From assembly GCA_945872825.1 (NCBI GenBank), contig CAMCBD010000013.1, positions 1 to 44,574 of the forward strand: a DNA stretch of 44,574 nucleotides. The letters are read 5' to 3'. This document shows, in pieces, positions 1-8,993 of this stretch. The notes under the pieces were generated by a model, which worked only from the letters and a program-made list of their open reading frames with translations, had not been told where the DNA came from and searched no databases. Position 1 is the first letter of the stretch. Every line of letters begins with the position of its first letter. The position numbers and the translations under genes are program-made. The DNA is from Nitrosomonas ureae (GTDB lineage: Bacteria; Pseudomonadota; Gammaproteobacteria; Burkholderiales; Nitrosomonadaceae).

Positions 1-110
1 TGGATTGGTTCAACAATCGAAGACTGCTGGATGCAATCGGATATGTCCCACCGGCAGAATTTGAAAAGGCGTATTATCGCCAACAGGAAGAGTCAGCTCA
101 TGCAACTTGA
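1..110 (+). pseudogene. IS3-family transposase OrfB, C-terminal end (cut by window edge)
   Basis: Reading the frame that starts at base 3 gives about 35 residues beginning DWFNNRRLLDAIGYVPPAEF and ending at a TGA (108-110). The pattern W-F-N-x-R-R-L-L followed by IGYVPPAEFE and a YYRQ is the usual C-terminus of IS3-family DDE transposases, just after the catalytic glutamate region. The rest lies outside the window, so I cannot say whether the element is intact. A recognisable terminal inverted repeat follows, which supports the call. Confidence 0.85.
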
Positions 111-149
111 CTCAAGAAAACATGTCTCCGGAAAAATCGGGGCGATTCA
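1..149 (+). mobile_element. Right end of an IS3-family insertion sequence
   Basis: The transposase tail is followed about 14 bases later by GTCTCCGGAAAAATCGGGGC and then GATTCA (124-149). This is the typical right terminal inverted repeat of a large IS3 subgroup, whose outer end reads TGAATCGCCCC on the other strand. The element boundary is therefore placed near 149. The left end and target duplication are not visible. Confidence 0.75.
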
Positions 150-254
150 GTACCATTTATCTTGAATAAATCAGTCCACCGCAAGGATCTTTTAGGCTAT
201 TGAGCACTTGCCCCGCGCAAGTATGGTGCTATACAGATCAGGTTAAATCCACAC

Positions 255-274
255 GGAAATATAGTAATATTTCC
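255..274. repeat. Short perfect inverted repeat
   Basis: GGAAATAT and ATATTTCC form an 8-bp perfect stem around a 4-base loop, in the AT-rich stretch between the IS3 end and the small ORF at 299-409. No T-run follows on either strand, so a terminator role is weak. The rest of 150-298 shows nothing I can name. Confidence 0.4.
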
Positions 275-298
275 ATACTCTAGTTGGCATCATTTTTA

Positions 299-409
299 TC
301 AGCATTTAGATGCTGACGCTTTCTTCGGAAGGAGGCTGCCATCTTCTACCAACACGCCAGAGTATTTGTCAAAAATCAATTCTTCCGCATACACATCCCG
401 CCAATCCAT
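299..409 (-). CDS. Small hypothetical ORF (36 aa) downstream of the PRiA4b-like gene
   Basis: An ATG at 409 opens a 36-codon frame whose product starts MDWRDVYAEELIFDKYSG and ends with a lysine/serine-rich tail. It begins 4 bases after the stop of the PRiA4b-like gene on the same strand, so the two could be translated together. Composition is acidic then basic, with no signal peptide or membrane segment. I do not recognise a family. It may be a real small gene, or the C-terminal remnant of a larger protein decayed next to the IS element. Confidence 0.35.
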   Translation of the reverse strand: MDWRDVYAEELIFDKYSGVLVEDGSLLPKKASASKC

Positions 410-413
410 CGCA

Positions 414-830
414 TTAGCCCTGCAACAGATTATTCACTTCAACAAGTTCAAAATATTCCGGGTCAAAATCACCGTCGATATCCTCTGCTATCCATTCCAG
501 CATGCTTTCGTGTTCTGGATATTCAGGATCTGAAATCGCATCCAGGAACATCGCATAGCCTCCTATTCCGCCAATGTCCTCAGGCGGACAAGCCCGGCTG
601 CCTTCGAGACACACCGGCACACCATAACGATCGCTTCCCATAGAGAACTCGTGCATAGGGGAATCAGTCCATCCCATCACAATTTGCAAATTGTCATGAA
701 CATCCTCCAGGCTGACTGTGCTCGCTACTAAAAATCTGCGCCAGATTGGCGGACGAAAACCTTTTAGGGTAATTTTAAGTTGATAGATTGACCGTAAAGA
801 TTTTGTTGCCGCGCGTGTTCCCATCTCCAT
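414..830 (-). CDS. PRiA4b ORF-3-like protein, internally shortened
   Basis: The product (138 aa) starts with the family signature: YQLKITLKGFRPPIWRR (about residues 16-32), then MGWTDSPMHEF (52-62), and later CLEGSRACPPEDIGG (74-88) and GGYAMFLDAI with an FDPEYF near the C-terminus. This is the plasmid pRiA4b ORF-3 fold family, a common accessory protein of unknown biochemical role. Full-length members carry about 50 more residues between the RYG motif (here 68-70) and the PVCL motif, including the aromatic/acidic YDFGDGW core. Here these are joined directly as RYGVPVCL, so the centre of the domain is missing in frame. A start at the third codon (base 824) has better spacing to a GGGAG Shine-Dalgarno than the first ATG. 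Confidence 0.7.
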   Translation of the reverse strand: MEMGTRAATKSLRSIYQLKITLKGFRPPIWRRFLVASTVSLEDVHDNLQIVMGWTDSPMHEFSMGSDRYGVPVCLEGSRACPPEDIGGIGGYAMFLDAISDPEYPEHESMLEWIAEDIDGDFDPEYFELVEVNNLLQG

Positions 831-1163
831 TACTCCCGAACAAAATTAATGATTGTGCCGGTATCGTATAAACACCGGACTTACAGCACTGCATACTTGC
901 CCACAGCTCTGCTTAAGAAACCACTCATTCGGAGTGTTACTTAGCCGCTACGAAACAACAAGTTTTTTATTATCGCCGCATTGTTTCAGTAAAAACTCTC
1001 CTTGTTGCGGCTGTTACCGCACACTGCTTTCACTTCGTACCTCTGTTAGAATCCGGTATCCGGAGTTGCACTCACGGGAATCCTGGTCATGGCAATCTCC
1101 ATTTCTCGTATTGATTGATAAAATCAACAATCATTTCTTTTTTGGCAACAACCCTATTTCACT
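831..1163. other. Intergenic region without a convincing gene
   Basis: This is the head-to-head gap between the PRiA4b-like gene (minus) and trmJ (plus). A 104-codon open frame on the plus strand has no recognisable domain and a cysteine/serine/arginine-rich composition typical of chance frames. The only signal I can support is a promoter-like extended -10 element at 1044-1052. Confidence 0.4.
1044..1052 (+). promoter_or_regulatory. Candidate extended -10 promoter for trmJ
   Basis: TGTTAGAAT matches the extended -10 pattern TGnTAnAAT and lies about 110 bases upstream of the trmJ start. There is no good -35 hexamer at the right distance, which extended -10 promoters can tolerate. Prediction from motif only. 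Confidence 0.35.
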
Positions 1164-1889
1164 ATGAATGCTCCTTGCCCGCTTGATAATGTTCGCATCA
1201 TTCTCAGCCACACCAGCCACCCCGGCAATATCGGTGCAGCTGCGCGGGCGATGAAAACGATGGGATTAAGCACATTGTATCTAATCAATCCCCGGCTTTT
1301 TCCAGATCGAGAGGCGGATGCCCGTGCTGTGAGCGCGCGCGATATTCTGGATAAAATTAAGGTTTGCACCGAACTGGATGAAGCGTTGGAAAATACCGTG
1401 CTGGTTGCTGCGATGACAGCGCGGCCACGCGACCTTTCGCACGATGTTTTCAATGCACGGCAAGGTGCGCGGGAATTATTGCGTTATGCGCGACAACAGC
1501 CGGTCGCCTTGCTGTTTGGCGCAGAAACTTCCGGATTGACCACCGCGGAGGTGAATAAGTGCCAGATCATTATTCATATTCCCGCTAACCCGGAATTCAC
1601 TTCATTGAACCTGGCAAGCGCTGTGCAAGTGATGGCTTATGAGTTGCGCATGGCGCTGATAGAAAACGAGGAACCTGCATTCCCGATTGGATCACCAGTC
1701 AGTTTTAATGATCTGGAATTATTTTATGCACATCTTGAGCAGGCGATGATCGCCAGCGATTTTCTTGATCCGCAAAAACCCAAGCTGTTGATGCAGCGCA
1801 TCCGCCGTTTGTTTGCACGGGCCCGGCTGGAGAAAGAGGAAGTACAGATTCTGCGCGGTATTCTGACTGCATTGGGTAAGCGCTGGTAG
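1164..1889 (+). CDS. trmJ: tRNA (cytidine/uridine-32-2'-O)-methyltransferase TrmJ
   Basis: A 241-residue SPOUT-class methyltransferase, which uses S-adenosylmethionine to methylate the 2'-O of nucleotide 32 in the tRNA anticodon loop. Visible SPOUT/TrmJ signatures are the N-terminal SHTSHPGNIGAAARAMKTMG (about 15-34), the cofactor-knot segment LLFGAETSGLTTAEV (about 115-129) and IPANPEFTSLNLASAVQVMA (about 139-158), where the trefoil knot closes. The C-terminal helical extension of about 75 residues fits TrmJ dimers and argues against the shorter TrmL. The start lacks a strong Shine-Dalgarno. It is a single gene converging on argB. Confidence 0.92.
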   Translation: MNAPCPLDNVRIILSHTSHPGNIGAAARAMKTMGLSTLYLINPRLFPDREADARAVSARDILDKIKVCTELDEALENTVLVAAMTARPRDLSHDVFNARQGARELLRYARQQPVALLFGAETSGLTTAEVNKCQIIIHIPANPEFTSLNLASAVQVMAYELRMALIENEEPAFPIGSPVSFNDLELFYAHLEQAMIASDFLDPQKPKLLMQRIRRLFARARLEKEEVQILRGILTALGKRW

Positions 1890-1938
1890 CATCCCAAGGC
1901 TTATTTGAACCTATTGAACTCTTGAAAAACTCACATTG

Positions 1939-1994
1939 GTCATTCCGAACGCAGAGAGGAATCTTTGAAAATTTCTCGTGATGCTCGAAATGAC
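1939..1994. repeat. REP-like imperfect palindrome between convergent genes
   Basis: GTCATTCCGAACGCAGAGAG leads into GAATCTTT, and the reverse complement of the right arm reads GTCATTTCGAGCATCACGAG then AAATTTT. The two arms pair with a few mismatches to make a long hairpin. The GTCATTCCGA...GAGGAATCT wording matches a dispersed intergenic palindrome known in many proteobacterial genomes. It lies between the stops of trmJ (plus) and argB (minus), where it could also end transcription from both sides. Confidence 0.65.
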
Positions 1995-2012
1995 AGTCAG
2001 TCAAAGATTTTT

Positions 2013-2915
<903 letters not shown>

Positions 2916-2954
2916 TTATCAAATAATTTTTAATAAAAACGTATAGGCAGCAAT

Positions 2955-3461
2955 TCATTCGCGCGCGATCTGCAAGAATTTTTCATCGCGAATCAATTCA
3001 TAGAGACTTAATTCTCGCCATAGCCGCCCTTCTGTGTCCTTATAATTTGCAGTAACACCCTTAGGCAGTTTCTTTTTGGCCGATTTAACCGGTGTAAATT
3101 CAGATAAATTTCTGATCCCCAGCATACTGTTGACTATGAAACCACTGAACACCTTATTCCCTGGAGAAGCGAGTAATATTCGTGATTTTAGGTTGAATGC
3201 CGTTGGACTGCCGCCCAGATAAACACCTAAATCTGTGATTCCGTATAGATTTCCACGCACATTGGCCAAACCAAGAAACCAGGGTTGCGTCAACGGAACG
3301 CGCGCTAATTTGGGTATTTGTATAACTTCACTGACTTCAGCCATAGGAATCAGGTAGCGATCTTCTGCCACTGCCACACCCAGCACGGCGGATGAGGCAT
3401 CACCTTTATCCGCACTTTGTATTTGCTCAGTTAATGTATGTTGGTATTCTTCTATGCTCAT
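2955..3461 (-). CDS. CheW-domain protein, PilI-like
   Basis: A 168-residue soluble protein consisting almost entirely of one CheW-like domain. Supporting segments are YLIPMAEVSEVIQIPKLARV (about 36-55), the strongly conserved WFLGLANVRGNLYGITDLG (about 61-79) and a C-terminal LWRELSLYELIRDEKFLQIA. CheW proteins couple receptors to a CheA-type kinase. The length and the LANVRGNLYGITDL wording resemble PilI of the type IV pilus (Pil-Chp) system more than flagellar CheW. No chemotaxis neighbours are in the window, so the pathway assignment is inferred. Confidence 0.8.
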   Translation of the reverse strand: MSIEEYQHTLTEQIQSADKGDASSAVLGVAVAEDRYLIPMAEVSEVIQIPKLARVPLTQPWFLGLANVRGNLYGITDLGVYLGGSPTAFNLKSRILLASPGNKVFSGFIVNSMLGIRNLSEFTPVKSAKKKLPKGVTANYKDTEGRLWRELSLYELIRDEKFLQIARE

Positions 3462-3574
3462 AATGCCTGTTAAGTCACTTTGTATCGCTGTGTTTTAGGA
3501 CACTGATTATTCGTGATCTGGCTATTTTACTGTATTATCAGGCATGAAATTTTGAATTCTGTGGAGTAAATTAA

Positions 3575-4153
3575 ATGAAATATCTCAATCAAACCTGGCT
3601 GACTCTTTTTTTAATCTTCCCCTTTCTGGTTGGTTGTGTTCCGATGTTTGCAGTTGGTACAGCAGCAGGTACCGGCGCATATATCTCCGAGGATCGCAGA
3701 ACCAGTGGCATGTTCATTGAAGATGAGGGCATTGAATTAAAAGGGGCACGGCGTATTTATCAACAGTTGGGTGATCAAGTGCACATCAATATCACCAGTT
3801 ATAATCGCATGGTACTGTTAACGGGAGAGGCACCGACTGAAACCATTAAAACGGATATTGAAAAACTGATTATGGGTGTTGATAATGTACGCAAGATCTT
3901 TAATGAAATTGCTGTTGCCGGAAATACTTCACTGGCTTCCCGTAGCAATGACGCTCTGATTACTTCCAAGGTCAAGACGCGGTTCTTAACTGAACGTAAA
4001 TTTCAGATTAATCACGTCAAGATCGTAACAGAAAATGAAGTGGTGTATTTGCTCGGTGTGGTTACACGACAAGAAGCCGATAACGCAGCGCAAATTGCCA
4101 GTGCTACTTCTGGTGTGAAGAAAGTCGTCAAAGTATTCGAATATCTGAATTAA
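3575..4153 (+). CDS. Outer-membrane lipoprotein with two BON domains (DolP/YraP-like)
   Basis: The 192-residue product opens with a lipoprotein signal peptide (MKYLNQTW, then a hydrophobic run) ending in the lipobox LVGC, so Cys21 should be lipidated. Two BON domains follow: the first around VHINITSYNRMVLLTGEAPT to VDNVRKIFNEI, the second around ITSKVKTRFLTERKFQINHV to SGVKKVVKVFEYLN at the C-terminus. Dual-BON lipoproteins of the DolP/YraP/OsmY kind sit on the periplasmic face of the outer membrane and contribute to envelope integrity. A GTGGAG-type ribosome site precedes the ATG. The next gene starts 4 bases after the stop, so the two are probably cotranscribed. Confidence 0.85.
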   Translation: MKYLNQTWLTLFLIFPFLVGCVPMFAVGTAAGTGAYISEDRRTSGMFIEDEGIELKGARRIYQQLGDQVHINITSYNRMVLLTGEAPTETIKTDIEKLIMGVDNVRKIFNEIAVAGNTSLASRSNDALITSKVKTRFLTERKFQINHVKIVTENEVVYLLGVVTRQEADNAAQIASATSGVKKVVKVFEYLN

Positions 4154-4157
4154 TCTC

Positions 4158-5540
4158 ATGTTACCAGCTAATTTGATAGCTGATTTGCGGGAGACATTTC
4201 CTCCTGATCGCTTTTATACCGATCCGGTTGATTGCTATTCTTATGCCTATGATAACAGCCGCAAAATCTTTCCGCCTGATGCCGTCCTGTTTCCGCTAAC
4301 CGGCGAGGAAGTACAACACATCGTTACGTTATGCAATCAATATCAGGTTCCACTGATTCCTCGTGGACGTGGTACCGGTACGGCGGGCGGTAGCTTGCCA
4401 GAATTTGGCGGTATTGCTTTATCGATGGAGCGCATGCTCAACATCATTTCGGTCGATCCTGCGAATCGTGTTATTGTGGTTGAGCCGGGCGTGCTGAATC
4501 AATCTGTCCAAGATGCCGCAAAGCCATATGGTTTTTTCTGGCCACCCGACCCTTCCAGCGCCATGTTCTCTTCCATAGGTGGAAATATTGCAACCAGCGC
4601 GGGTGGCCCTCATGCGGTTAAATATGGCACGACACGGGAGCATGTTTTGGGTTTGAAAGCTGTGACCGGTGCGGGAAACTTCATTACCACCGGCTGCTAC
4701 ACCACTAAAGGTGTCGTCGGCTATGACCTTACTCGACTTTTGATCGGTTCAGAAGGAACGCTCGCAGTGATTACCGAGGCAACACTTAAACTAACTGCTC
4801 TACCCAGTGTCGTCGCTGGCATTACAGCACATTTTCACGACCTCTCAAGTTGCACAGAAGCTATCGTTAATATTATGTCGCTACCACAACTGCCAAGCGC
4901 TCTTGAATTTCTAGATTCCGGTTCGCTAAACCTGATACGTGACCGCTATCCTGACATGCTACCAGTGAACACAACCGCCATGCTGATGATTGAAGTTGAT
5001 GGTTCCAGGAATGACATTCCTGACGCGGTATCCGAAATTCTTGCGGCATGCAAAACCGATGGATTGATCCACGCCAATCAGGTGAACGATACCACAGCAT
5101 TGTGGAAAGCCCGCAAGGCTTTATCCCCTTTATTACGTGAAATTGCACCTAAGAAAATTAATGAAGATGTTGTAGTACCAGTCAATACCCTGCCCCAATT
5201 CCTACACGGCCTGACACAACTAAGTTCGCAACATCACCTGCACAATGTAAATTTTGGTCACGCCGGAAACGGCAATATTCATGTCAATTTGTTGATAAAC
5301 CCTGATAATGCGGAAGAAGTTGCACGAGCCGAATGCTGTCTGGATGAAATATTTGACTTGGTTATCAAGCTTCGAGGCACTTTATCAGGAGAACATGGCA
5401 TTGGTAGCGAGAAACGTGCTTTTGTAACGAAAGAGATAGACCATGCAACGCTGGATTTAATGAAGAGCATCAAACATCTGTTCGACCCCAACAATATTCT
5501 TAATCCCGGAAAATTGTTTCCTAAAACTGAGTCAATCTGA
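4158..5540 (+). CDS. glcD: FAD-linked oxidase, GlcD/D-lactate dehydrogenase-like
   Basis: A 460-residue flavoprotein of the VAO/PCMH type, oxidising a 2-hydroxy acid such as glycolate or D-lactate. The FAD-binding domain shows VPLIPRGRGTGTAGGSLPEF (about 63-82), VVEPGVLNQSVQDAA and the SSIGGNIATSAGG loop (about 139-151). The C-terminal FAD-oxidase domain shows VNFGHAGNGNIHVNLL with the metal/substrate histidines and GTLSGEHGIGSEKR near the end. Size fits GlcD. The partner subunits GlcE and GlcF are not in the window, so the exact substrate is uncertain. It directly follows the BON lipoprotein. Confidence 0.85.
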   Translation: MLPANLIADLRETFPPDRFYTDPVDCYSYAYDNSRKIFPPDAVLFPLTGEEVQHIVTLCNQYQVPLIPRGRGTGTAGGSLPEFGGIALSMERMLNIISVDPANRVIVVEPGVLNQSVQDAAKPYGFFWPPDPSSAMFSSIGGNIATSAGGPHAVKYGTTREHVLGLKAVTGAGNFITTGCYTTKGVVGYDLTRLLIGSEGTLAVITEATLKLTALPSVVAGITAHFHDLSSCTEAIVNIMSLPQLPSALEFLDSGSLNLIRDRYPDMLPVNTTAMLMIEVDGSRNDIPDAVSEILAACKTDGLIHANQVNDTTALWKARKALSPLLREIAPKKINEDVVVPVNTLPQFLHGLTQLSSQHHLHNVNFGHAGNGNIHVNLLINPDNAEEVARAECCLDEIFDLVIKLRGTLSGEHGIGSEKRAFVTKEIDHATLDLMKSIKHLFDPNNILNPGKLFPKTESI

Positions 5541-5554
5541 GAAGTGTGTTTAAT

Positions 5555-5606
5555 TTGCGCTTGTAATATATGACAACCACATAATCGTTACATATTACAA
5601 ACGCAA
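5555..5606. terminator. Inverted repeat between convergent glcD and ctaB
   Basis: TTGCGCTTGTAATATATG (5555-5572) faces CATATTACAAACGCAA (5591-5606), an imperfect stem of about 16 pairs around an 18-base loop. It lies between the stop codons of two convergent genes, the usual place for a bidirectional terminator. No clean T-tract follows immediately, so rho-independent activity is uncertain. Confidence 0.45.
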
Positions 5607-5632
5607 TATTTCTGATACTTAAAACTTAAGCT

Positions 5633-6526
5633 CTAAAAAAAAAAGTAGTGATCTACTAGTAGTGCTACGAATAACAGCGCTAAATAGAGTATCGAATAGC
5701 GGAACGCTTCTCGTGCCAATTGGTCACTATAGTTTCTGTAAATTTCTACTGCGTAGTACATAAAAATTCCATTTAACACAACCGAACTTGCCAAATAAAT
5801 CAGTCCACTCATTTGAGTAATATAAGGCAGTGTTGTTACAATACACAAAATGATTGTATACAGCAACACATGCAATTTTGTAAATTGATCGCCATGTGTC
5901 ACTGGAAGCATCGGCATCCCAATTGATGCATATTCATTTTTTCTGTATAGCGCAAGTGCCCAAAAATGAGGCGGTGTCCAGGCAAAGATAATCAAAAATA
6001 ATAACAGTGCATCCGCTGTAACGTCACCCGTAACTGCCGCCCAGCCCAACACTGGCGGCATAGCGCCTGAGGCACCACCTATGACGATATTCTGCGGCGT
6101 TAGCGGTTTCAGAATCACGGTATAAATTATGGCATAGCCTACAAAAGTGCCCAGTGTCAGCCACATAGTAAGCGCATTGATCCAGTAATACAGAATGAAA
6201 AGCCCCAAACCACCAACAATCAACAGAAAGAACAGAGTTTCTGGAACACTCACCTTTCCTTGCGGCAATGGCCTTCCTTTTGTGCGCGCCATAACAGCGT
6301 CCATCTTTTGTTCTACCAAGCAATTTAATGCAGCAGCAGCTCCTGCTACTAGCGCAATACCTATCGTACCAAAGACCAAAATATCTAAAGGTACTGCTCC
6401 GGGTACTGCGAGAAACATTCCGATAACTGCGGTAAAAACAATCAACGATACAACACGCGGTTTTGTTAAACGATAAAACTGGTTAATACGCGTTGCTGTT
6501 TCATGCCAAGTCATACTAGTAGACAT
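5633..6526 (-). CDS. ctaB: Protoheme IX farnesyltransferase (heme O synthase)
   Basis: Converts heme B to heme O by adding a farnesyl group; heme O is the precursor of the heme A used by aa3 oxidases. The 297-residue polytopic protein belongs to the UbiA family: [20 protein letters not shown] near the N-terminus, the first polyprenyl-diphosphate motif region [20 protein letters not shown], and [34 protein letters not shown] segments further on. I place the start at 6526 (MSTSMTW), because AAGGAG lies 8 bases upstream; a longer frame reaches 6544. It is the last gene of the oxidase cluster. The usual neighbour ctaA (heme A synthase) is absent. Confidence 0.93.
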   Translation of the reverse strand: MSTSMTWHETATRINQFYRLTKPRVVSLIVFTAVIGMFLAVPGAVPLDILVFGTIGIALVAGAAAALNCLVEQKMDAVMARTKGRPLPQGKVSVPETLFFLLIVGGLGLFILYYWINALTMWLTLGTFVGYAIIYTVILKPLTPQNIVIGGASGAMPPVLGWAAVTGDVTADALLLFLIIFAWTPPHFWALALYRKNEYASIGMPMLPVTHGDQFTKLHVLLYTIILCIVTTLPYITQMSGLIYLASSVVLNGIFMYYAVEIYRNYSDQLAREAFRYSILYLALLFVALLVDHYFFF

Positions 6527-6610
6527 GTCTTTGATCTCCTTCATCCATTCTCATTGAATATTTTTATATTTGATTCGAGCGAATCCTGTCTGTTGGAATA
6601 CAATAAAATC

Positions 6611-7192
6611 CTAATGTTCTAATTGCGAAACATGTAACAGCCTTTTTATGTCATGTCCCATTTTTGTTCCATCTACATTTTCTGGAAAACGCATCATCAA
6701 ATTACCTATTGGATCAATTAAGTAAATGTGTTTTGTTTGAATTTCTTTTGTTTCAATAAAACCAAGAATCTCGCTATCCTGCGCTTTAACAAAAAATGTA
6801 CCATCATATTGTTTAACTAATTCTGCATCTGGAATGACATCGTCATTAATTAGCCAAAGCCGTTCAATTCGATGCTTTTGTTTTCCCTGCACTAGTCGTA
6901 CTTGGCGCATAAAATATAGCTTTTGCTGACAAGCTTCGTCACAATGTCCAGAATCTACTGTCACCAACACCCATTTCCCATGCAGATCTTTCATGCGAAG
7001 GATCGTATTATCAGCTTGGTTCGTTGCTTTTCCTGTCACTTTAACGATCGGTATTAAATCACCATAGTGTTTACTTTCTGGTTTATATTCCAGAAAATAT
7101 AAAGCATAAGAAATTACAACCGGTGCACACATTAATGCCAGAAGTAATAAAAATTTACGCCTATTAGACTTTTGTATTTTTTCGTTTAACAT
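6611..7192 (-). CDS. SCO-like, membrane-anchored thioredoxin-fold protein of the oxidase cluster
   Basis: A 193-residue protein with one N-terminal membrane segment (about 13-33) and a periplasmic domain. The pattern C84-D-E-A-C88 after WVLVTVDSGH is the CxxxC copper motif of SCO1/SenC proteins, and the later KHIYLIDPIGNLMMRFP segment supplies the expected histidine and LIDPxG motif. SCO proteins deliver copper to, or reduce, the CuA site of subunit II. The gene overlaps the SURF1 gene by 29 bases, pointing to coupled translation. It diverges from classical SCO, so 'SCO-like' is safer than a firm gene name. Confidence 0.75.
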   Translation of the reverse strand: MLNEKIQKSNRRKFLLLLALMCAPVVISYALYFLEYKPESKHYGDLIPIVKVTGKATNQADNTILRMKDLHGKWVLVTVDSGHCDEACQQKLYFMRQVRLVQGKQKHRIERLWLINDDVIPDAELVKQYDGTFFVKAQDSEILGFIETKEIQTKHIYLIDPIGNLMMRFPENVDGTKMGHDIKRLLHVSQLEH

Positions 7193-7883
7193 TCAATACT
7201 AAGAAAATAATTATTGCTGTAGTTGCTAATAAAAACCATTGAACTGCATAGCCTAAATTCTTGGCAGCACCTGAGTCTGGCCTATCCCAATAACGTATCA
7301 GTCCATCCTCTACATTACTCTTTTGCAATACCATCAGGGGTTGAATTTCTTGCCCTATTTCCTCCTGATAACGCTGCAGATTAAAGTCATTCCAAACCTT
7401 ACCTGCTGTTACCATTTCAGACAGCTTGAATGTCCTCAATTCTGACGCTACCACTAACCCAGTTACTTTAACAACACCATTAATCTCATTGATATGCGGC
7501 AATACTGATCTATCATACCCCGTCGCAACCCAACCTCTGTTGATCACAACCAGTAGTGCGCTATTCAAAACCTTAAGTGGGGTAATAACGTGATAGCCTG
7601 CATGACCCTGATGAGTTTTATTATCCAGAAATATTGTGTGTTCAGAAAGAAATTCACCCTGCACTTCAACTTCTCGATACTGGAAATCTTCTAGCCTGAC
7701 CAAAGTATTTGGTAAAGTCACCGCGGGTTGCTTTGCATATTGTTCAAGAAGCTCATGCCGTGCATTTTTTTCGTCTGCGCGAGATAACTGCCACTTACCC
7801 AATTCAATGAAAATGATTACAGACACTGCGGTAACTAAAATCACCCACAGCTTTGGTTCAAAGCGGTATCCCAATACAATCAT
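7164..7883 (-). CDS. SURF1 family cytochrome oxidase assembly protein
   Basis: The 239-residue product has the SURF1 layout: one membrane helix near each end (about 10-28 and 213-232) and a periplasmic domain between. Family motifs visible are GKWQLSRADEKNARHELLEQ (about 29-48), FQYREVEVQGEF, IFLDNKTHQGHAGYHVITPL and VINRGWVATG. SURF1 helps insert or deliver heme A into subunit I. It follows coxC after a 218-base gap and overlaps the SCO-like gene. The small DUF2909 gene often found between coxC and SURF1 in betaproteobacteria is not present here. Confidence 0.9.
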   Translation of the reverse strand: MIVLGYRFEPKLWVILVTAVSVIIFIELGKWQLSRADEKNARHELLEQYAKQPAVTLPNTLVRLEDFQYREVEVQGEFLSEHTIFLDNKTHQGHAGYHVITPLKVLNSALLVVINRGWVATGYDRSVLPHINEINGVVKVTGLVVASELRTFKLSEMVTAGKVWNDFNLQRYQEEIGQEIQPLMVLQKSNVEDGLIRYWDRPDSGAAKNLGYAVQWFLLATTAIIIFLVLNVKRKNTKV

Positions 7884-8007
7884 TTTCTGTCTGCATAAAA
7901 TTGATACTCGATTGACTGTTAATTTAAGGATATATATATCTTATATTTTCAGTCAACTTTAGGAGAAATATCAAGTAAATTTCTTATCTTTAATTCATAA
8001 ATAAAAA

Positions 8008-8078
8008 ATTCCAGACTTTCACACGTTACTAGAGGTTGTTTCTTCTAGCTAAATTATTATTAGCGCAAAAGCTGGAAT
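8008..8078 (-). terminator. Possible terminator/attenuator after coxC
   Basis: On the minus strand ATTCCAG pairs with CTGGAAT across a 57-base loop, and the second arm runs into a TTTTTT tract. This lies in the 218-base gap after the coxC stop and could reduce transcription into the assembly genes. The short stem and long loop make this tentative. Confidence 0.3.
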
Positions 8079-8101
8079 CTTCTCTACTGCCTGTTTTGTT
8101 T

Positions 8102-8959
8102 TTACATCAAATATACGAAAATAAACAGTCCTAACCATACCACGTCAACAAAGTGCCAGTACCAAGCCACGCCTTCAAAACCGAAGTGATGTTCAGGTGT
8201 AAAGTGCCCGGCTAAACTACGGAAGTAAATAACAGTCAGCATAATTGCACCTACAGTTACATGGAATCCATGAAAACCTGTCAGCATAAAAAAGGTTGAT
8301 CCATAAGCCCCGGTAGTTAATTTAAGATTTAAGTCGCTATAAGCATGCATATATTCATAAGCTTGACAGCCTATAAATAAAGCACCTAAAAATATGGTTG
8401 CGAGCAACCAATTTTTAAGGGCATCACGTCTATTCTCTTTCAGTGCATGATGCGCCAAGGTACATGTTACACCAGACAGCAAAAGCAACATGGTATTGAA
8501 AGCTGGTAAACCCCATGCGCCCATTGGAGTAAATTGTTCGTGTACTCCAGGTCCTGCAGTCGGCCATGCGCCATTATATGATGACCAAAAACTATTTCCT
8601 AATACTGAGCTTTCTAATTCTAGCCACGGTATAGAAAAATTACGCATGTAAAACAATGCGCCAAAAAATGCACAGAAAAACATTACTTCGGTCAAAATAA
8701 ACCAGCTCATTCCCCAGCGAAAGGACATATCAACTTGTTTATTAAATTTTCCACTCTCACTTTCTCTTGCGACAGTTCCAAACCATCCAAATAACATATA
8801 AATTAGGATGGCAAAGCCTATTGCTAAAACACCAGTCCCATACTCGATTTTATTCATGGTTAAAGCTGCACCAGTTGCCAAACATAACAGCGCGGTCGAT
8901 CCTATTATTGGATATGCCGATGGCGCTGGGACATAATAGTGCCCGGATTCTTGACTCAT
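8102..8959 (-). CDS. ctaE: Cytochrome c oxidase subunit III
   Basis: The 285-residue inner-membrane protein has seven hydrophobic segments. Subunit III signatures include YYVPAPSAYPIIGS at the start, WFGTVARESESGKFNKQVD, FRWGMSWFILTEVMFFCAFF (about 82-101), then TLAHHALKENRRDALKNWLL and the C-terminal GFHGFHVTVGAIML and GVAWYWHFVDVVWLGLFIFV. It stabilises the oxidase and helps keep the proton-entry pathway active. It lies in the oxidase operon after the DUF2970 gene, 34 bases downstream. Confidence 0.96.
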   Translation of the reverse strand: MSQESGHYYVPAPSAYPIIGSTALLCLATGAALTMNKIEYGTGVLAIGFAILIYMLFGWFGTVARESESGKFNKQVDMSFRWGMSWFILTEVMFFCAFFGALFYMRNFSIPWLELESSVLGNSFWSSYNGAWPTAGPGVHEQFTPMGAWGLPAFNTMLLLLSGVTCTLAHHALKENRRDALKNWLLATIFLGALFIGCQAYEYMHAYSDLNLKLTTGAYGSTFFMLTGFHGFHVTVGAIMLTVIYFRSLAGHFTPEHHFGFEGVAWYWHFVDVVWLGLFIFVYLM

Positions 8960-8993
8960 TCTTATCTCCTCCTACTTATGATTTATATAATTT

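Noticed and set aside
853..1167. A 104-codon plus-strand open frame before trmJ
   Set aside because: No domain, Cys/Ser/Arg-rich composition, no ribosome site, and it runs into the trmJ start. Most likely chance.
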